From: Manis javanica
Lineage: Eukaryota > Chordata > Mammalia > Pholidota > Manidae
Assembly: GCF_040802235.1 (NCBI RefSeq)
Contig: NC_133166.1
Span: 5,084,001 to 5,148,000, forward strand
Direction: 5' to 3'
Length of the DNA: 64,000 nt
How positions within the stretch are numbered: position 1 is the first letter of the stretch; every line of letters starts with the position of its first letter. Under the pieces are notes generated by a model. That model saw nothing but the letters and a program-made list of their open reading frames with translations, had not been told where the DNA came from and ran no database searches. Made by a program: the position numbers and the translations under genes. This document shows, in pieces, positions 60,859 through 64,000 of the stretch.

Positions 60859-61761
60859 GGGGCGGGAGCCAAGATGGCGGCGTGAGTAGAGCAGTGGAAA
60901 TCTCCTCCCAAAAACACATAGAGCTATGAAAATATAACAAAGAAAAATCTTCCTAAAATAGAGACCACAGGACACAGGACAACATCCAGACCACATCCAC
61001 ACCTGCAAGAACCCAGCGCCTTGTGAAGGGGGTAAGATACAAGCCCCAGCCCGGCGGGACCCGAGCGCCCCTCCCCCCGGCTCCCGGCGGGTGGAGAGAA
61101 ACCGGAGCAGTTTTTTTTTTTGGCGAGCGCTTTTTGGAAGCCTTAGAGGGACGGGCCCCCGTTGTTGGGGAGGCAGGGTGGCGGGACCGGTGAGGAGGTG
61201 CCTGGGAACGGCGCCGGAGGACAAAGAATATCCCGCGTTTCTCCCTGCGAGACCTGGGGGCGGGTGCCTGAGACCGGTGCCTGAGGACGGAGGAGGTCGC
61301 GCGTTTTTCCCCTTTTTTTTTTTTCTTCTCTTTTTGGCAAGCGCTTTTTGGAAGCCTTGAAGGGACGGGGACCCCAGTGCTAGGGAGGCACGGTGGCGGG
61401 ACTGGTGAGCGGGTGGCTGGGACCGGCGCCTGAGGACAAAGAATATCCCCCATTTTTCCCTGCGGGACCGGTGGGCGGGTGCCTGAGACCGGCACTTGAG
61501 GACAGAGGAAATCGCGCGTTTTTCCCCTTTTTTTTTTCTCTTTTCTGCGAGTGCTTTTTGGAAGCCTAAAAGGGACAGGGACCCCGGTGCTAGGGAGGCA
61601 GGGCGGCGGGACTGGTGAGCGGGTGCCTGGGACCGGCACCTGAGGACAAAGAATATCCCGCATTTTTCCCTGTGGGACCGGTGGGTGGGTGCCTGAGACC
61701 AGCACCTGAGGACGGAAGAAATCGCGCGTTTTTCCCCTTTTTTTTTCTCTCTTTTTGCCAA
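60751..61761 (-). other. Long antisense open frame (336 codons) across the L1 5' UTR
   Basis: This minus-strand frame is open from 61761 to 60751. Its translation is built of repeats of about 70 residues (modules with 'FQKALAEKRKKKGEKR', 'RSQAPAHQSR', 'GIFFVLR'), because the 210-bp unit length is a multiple of three. A second minus-strand frame of 302 codons overlaps it (61861-60953). Its end runs about 108 bp past the L1 5' boundary into the older L1. It is not a host gene. It is analogous in position to the primate L1 ORF0, but much longer and of unrelated sequence. Low-stop GC-rich repeat DNA could explain it by chance. Confidence 0.5.
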
Positions 61762-62463
61762 GTGCTTTTTGGAAGCCTTGAAGGGACAGGGACCCCGGTG
61801 CTAGGGAGGCAGGGCGGCGGGACTGGTGAGCGGGTGCGTGGGACCAGTGCCTGAGGACCAAGAATATTGAGCGTTCCTTCCCTGCGGGACCGGTGGGTGG
61901 GTGCTTTTTGGAAGCCTTGAAAGGACAGGGACCCTGGTGCTAGGGAGACAGGGCAGCAGGACCACTGCGCGGGTGCCTGGGACCGGCACCTGAGGAAAAA
62001 AAAAAAAAAAATCGCGTGTTTTTTCTTTTTTTTTTCCTTTCTGTTCCCTCTCTCATTGTTGCTGTTGTTGTTTTGGTTTGGAGAGTGCTTTTTGGAAATC
62101 TTAAAGGGGCAGGACAGGTCACTTAGACCAGAAGCAGGGAATCTGGGGATCTCTGGGCACTCTAACCCCCTGGGCAGCAGGGAGCACAGAGGCCCCTTAC
62201 GGAGATAAATAGTCTCCTGGCTGCTCCCCCTCTAACGGGGCTCCACCATTTTGGAGGAACAGCCCCAGCCAGGCCAAGCGCACAGCAACAGTGGAGATAA
62301 ACCCCAAAGCAACTGGGCAGGAAGCAGAAGCCCTGTCTGCACACAGCTGCCCAGCACAAGCCACTAGAGGTCGCTATTCTCCCAGGAAAAGGCTACAAAC
62401 CAACAAGAAGGGAAGCTCTTCCAGCGGTCACTTGTACCAGCTCTGCAGACTATCTCTATCACC
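60859..62463 (+). promoter_or_regulatory. L1 5' UTR / internal promoter with YY1-type site
   Basis: The element opens with CCAAGATGGCGGC at 60869-60881, the canonical YY1 motif found at the very 5' end of mammalian L1s, where it positions transcription initiation. The following sequence is GC-rich with many CpGs and alternates with T runs in each repeat unit. By family knowledge this is the RNA polymerase II internal promoter. The unit count and the antisense openness are direct observations; promoter activity is inferred. Confidence 0.8.
61129..62110 (+). repeat. Tandem ~210-bp units in the L1 5' UTR
   Basis: The anchor GCTTTTTGGAAG or GCTTTTTGGAAA recurs at 61129, 61343, 61553, 61764, 61903 and 62087, giving spacings of 214, 210, 211, 139 and 184 bp. 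Each full unit contains two related halves of about 65 bp: GGGTGCCTGGGACCGG then GAGGACAAAGAATATC, and GGGTGCCTGAGACC then GAGGACGGA plus CGCGCGTTTTTCCCC. The units are therefore themselves duplicated. The 139-bp unit lacks the second half. Similar tandem promoter monomers are well known in mouse L1. Confidence 0.92.
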
Positions 62464-63387
62464 ATGAAAAGGCAAAACTACAGGCAGACAAAGATCACAG
62501 AGACAACACCTGAGAAGGAGACAGACCTAACTAGTCCTCCTGAAAAAGAATTCAAAATAAAAATCATGAACATGCTGACAGAGATGCAGAAAAAAATGCA
62601 AGAGCAATGGGATGAGATGCAGAGAAAAATGCAAGAGCAGTGGGATGAGATGCAGAGAAAAATGCAAGAGCAGTGGGATGAAGTCCGGAAGGAGATCACA
62701 GATGTCAGGAAAGAGATCACAGAAGTGAAACAATCCCTGGAAGGATTTATAAGCAGAATGGATAAGATGCAAGAGGCCATTGAAGGAATAGAAGCCAGAG
62801 AACAGGAACGTATAGAAGCTGACATAGAGAGAGATAAAAGGATCTCCAGGAATGAAACAACACTAAGAGAAATATGTGACCAATACAAAAGGAAAAACAT
62901 TCGTATTATAGGGATACCAGAAGAGGAAGAAAGAGGAAAAGGGATAGAAAGTGTCTTTGAAGAAATAATTGCTGAAAACTTCCCCAAACTGGGGGAGGAA
63001 ATAATCGAACAGACCATGGAATTATACAGAACCCCCAACAGAAAGGATCCAAGGAGGACAACACCAAGACACATAATAATTAAAATGGCAAGGATCAAGG
63101 ACAAGGAAAGAGTTTTAAAGGCAGCTAGAGAGAAAAAGGTCACCTATAAAGGAAAACCAATCAGGCTAACATCAGACTTCTCAACAGAAACCCTACAGGC
63201 CAGAAGAGAATGGCATGATATATTTAATGCAATGAAACAGAAGGGCCTTGAACCAAGGATACTGTATCCAGCACGACTATCATTTAAATATGATGGTGGG
63301 ATCAAACAATTCCCAGACAAGCAAAAGCTGAGGGAATTTGCTTCCCACAAACCACCTCTACAGGGCATCCTACAGGGACTGCTCTAG
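62464..63387 (+). CDS. L1 ORF1p (RNA-binding chaperone), intact
   Basis: A 307-residue protein that binds L1 RNA as a trimer and acts as a nucleic-acid chaperone in the L1 ribonucleoprotein. Order: basic N-terminus (1-30); coiled coil (about 33-125); RRM domain (about 145-218, with 'IRIIGIPEE' at 146-154 and 'RHIIIKMARIKDKERVLKA' at 202-220); and C-terminal domain (about 226-295, with 'PIRLTSDFSTETLQARREW' at 232-250 and 'EPRILYPARLSF' at 263-274). The start has A at -3 and lies at the end of the 5' UTR. It is shorter than human ORF1p (338). The coiled coil holds three in-register 11-residue repeats and a duplicated VRKEIT heptad. No stop or frameshift. Confidence 0.95.
   Translation: MKRQNYRQTKITETTPEKETDLTSPPEKEFKIKIMNMLTEMQKKMQEQWDEMQRKMQEQWDEMQRKMQEQWDEVRKEITDVRKEITEVKQSLEGFISRMDKMQEAIEGIEAREQERIEADIERDKRISRNETTLREICDQYKRKNIRIIGIPEEEERGKGIESVFEEIIAENFPKLGEEIIEQTMELYRTPNRKDPRRTTPRHIIIKMARIKDKERVLKAAREKKVTYKGKPIRLTSDFSTETLQARREWHDIFNAMKQKGLEPRILYPARLSFKYDGGIKQFPDKQKLREFASHKPPLQGILQGLL
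62596..62694 (+). repeat. 33-bp tandem repeat within ORF1 coiled coil
   Basis: Three units (62596-62628, 62629-62661, 62662-62694) encode MQEQWDEMQRK, MQEQWDEMQRK and MQEQWDEVRKE (residues 45-77). The first two DNA units differ at one base. Being 11-residue hendecads, copies can be gained or lost without breaking the coiled-coil register. Confidence 0.93.
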
Positions 63388-63582
63388 ATGGGAGCACCCC
63401 TAAAAAGAGCACAGAACAAAACACACAACATATGAAGAAGGGAGGAGGAGGAATAAGAAGGGAGAGAAGAAAAGACTCTCCAGACAGTGTATATAACAGC
63501 TCAATAAGCGAGCTAAGTTAGGCAGTAAGATACTAAAGAAGCTAACCTTGAACCTTTGGTAACCACGAATCTAAAGCCTGCA

Positions 63583-64000
63583 ATGGCAATAAGTACATAT
63601 CTTTCAATAGTCACCCTAAATGTAAATGGACTTAATGCACCAATCAAAAGACATAGAGTAATAGAATGGATAAAAAAGCAAGACCCATCTATATGCTGCT
63701 TACAAGAAACTCACCTTAAACCCAAAGATAAGCATAGACTAAAAGTCAAGGGATGGAAAAACATATTTCAGGCAAACAACAGTGAGAAGAAAGCAGGGGT
63801 TGCAGTACTAATATCAGACAAAATAGACTTCAAAACAAAGAAAGTAACAAGAGATAAAGAAGGCCACTACATAATGATAAAGGGCTTAGTCCAACAAGAG
63901 GATATAACCATTCTAAATATATATGCACCCAATACAGGAGCACCAGCATATGTGAAGCAAATACTAACAGAACTAAAGAGGGAAATAGACTGCAATGCAT
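63583..64000 (+). CDS. L1 ORF2p N-terminus (endonuclease domain), continues past window
   Basis: ORF2p nicks target DNA and reverse-transcribes L1 RNA. The first 139 codons are present and open to the window edge. They show the APE-like endonuclease start 'LSIVTLNVNGLNAPIKR' (metal-site Asn at residue 13, equivalent to human N14) and 'DPSICCLQETHL' (catalytic Glu at 42, equivalent to human E43). 'AGVAVLISDKIDFKTKK' and 'HYIMIKGLV' followed by 'ILNIYAPN' come after these. The later catalytic residues, the reverse transcriptase and the Cys-rich domain lie outside. The start is the first ATG after the 195-bp spacer. Confidence 0.93.
   Translation, partial: MAISTYLSIVTLNVNGLNAPIKRHRVIEWIKKQDPSICCLQETHLKPKDKHRLKVKGWKNIFQANNSEKKAGVAVLISDKIDFKTKKVTRDKEGHYIMIKGLVQQEDITILNIYAPNTGAPAYVKQILTELKREIDCNA

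Larger units (their letters stand above)
60859..64000 (+). mobile_element. Young, apparently intact L1 retrotransposon (5' half; continues past window)
   Basis: L1 is the autonomous non-LTR retrotransposon of mammals. Here the order is complete as far as visible: a 5' UTR beginning GGGGCGGGAGCC, tandem 5'-UTR units (61129-62110), ORF1 (62464-63387), a 195-bp inter-ORF spacer and ORF2 from 63583, still open at the window edge. There is no 5' truncation and no stop or frameshift in either ORF, in sharp contrast to every other L1 in the window. This makes it the youngest element here and possibly retrotransposition competent. The 3' end, A tail and target-site duplication are outside the window. 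Confidence 0.93.

Noticed and set aside
60751-61861. 336- and 302-codon minus-strand frames as host genes
   Set aside because: They lie in the L1 5' UTR and consist of translated tandem repeats; one runs over the L1/host boundary. Kept only as a possible ORF0-like finding.

Overview
This is nuclear DNA from a placental mammal. It is AT-rich and intron- and repeat-laden, with dozens of ancient mammalian interspersed repeats (MIR, L2, MaLR LTRs, MER20, several ages of L1) and two recognisable host loci. At the left edge (760-1067, + strand) is the terminal coding exon of SLC36A4, a proton/amino-acid transporter, followed by its AT-rich presumed 3' UTR. On the right (47578-59472, - strand) is MTNR1B, the melatonin receptor 1B gene. 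The two genes face each other tail to tail, the arrangement I remember for human 11q14.3.

The main biological finding is that MTNR1B is a decayed unitary pseudogene. Both exons sit in their syntenic place, separated by an intron of about 10.8 kb. Exon 1 has lost its reading frame (net 25 bp missing near the start) and has a GC instead of GT donor dinucleotide. Exon 2 has several frame changes, a stop in the last transmembrane segment, a damaged NRY motif and a 6-bp loss in TM3. Loss of melatonin-pathway genes is known in mammals with reduced or absent pineal glands (xenarthrans, pangolins, sirenians, cetaceans). I recognised no abundant lineage-specific SINE, which would fit a pangolin or a xenarthran, but I cannot fix the species from the sequence.

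From 5.1 to 47.5 kb there is no gene I can support. It is a patchwork of old L1 fragments (one about 3 kb element at 8.2-12.0 kb broken by an LTR and by a retroposed half of tRNA-Val; one twin-primed L1MA at 23.1-23.8 kb), MaLR LTRs, MIR/L2, dinucleotide repeats and unremarkable unique DNA.

The right end (60859-64000) holds the 5' half of a young, apparently intact L1 on the + strand. It begins with a YY1-type site and has a 5' UTR built of tandem units of about 210 bp. An intact 307-residue ORF1p follows, with an in-register 11-residue repeat in its coiled coil, and then the start of ORF2 (endonuclease), open to the window edge. The antisense strand of the tandem 5' UTR carries unusually long open frames (336 and 302 codons). 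Antisense transcription from this L1 would run straight into MTNR1B exon 1.
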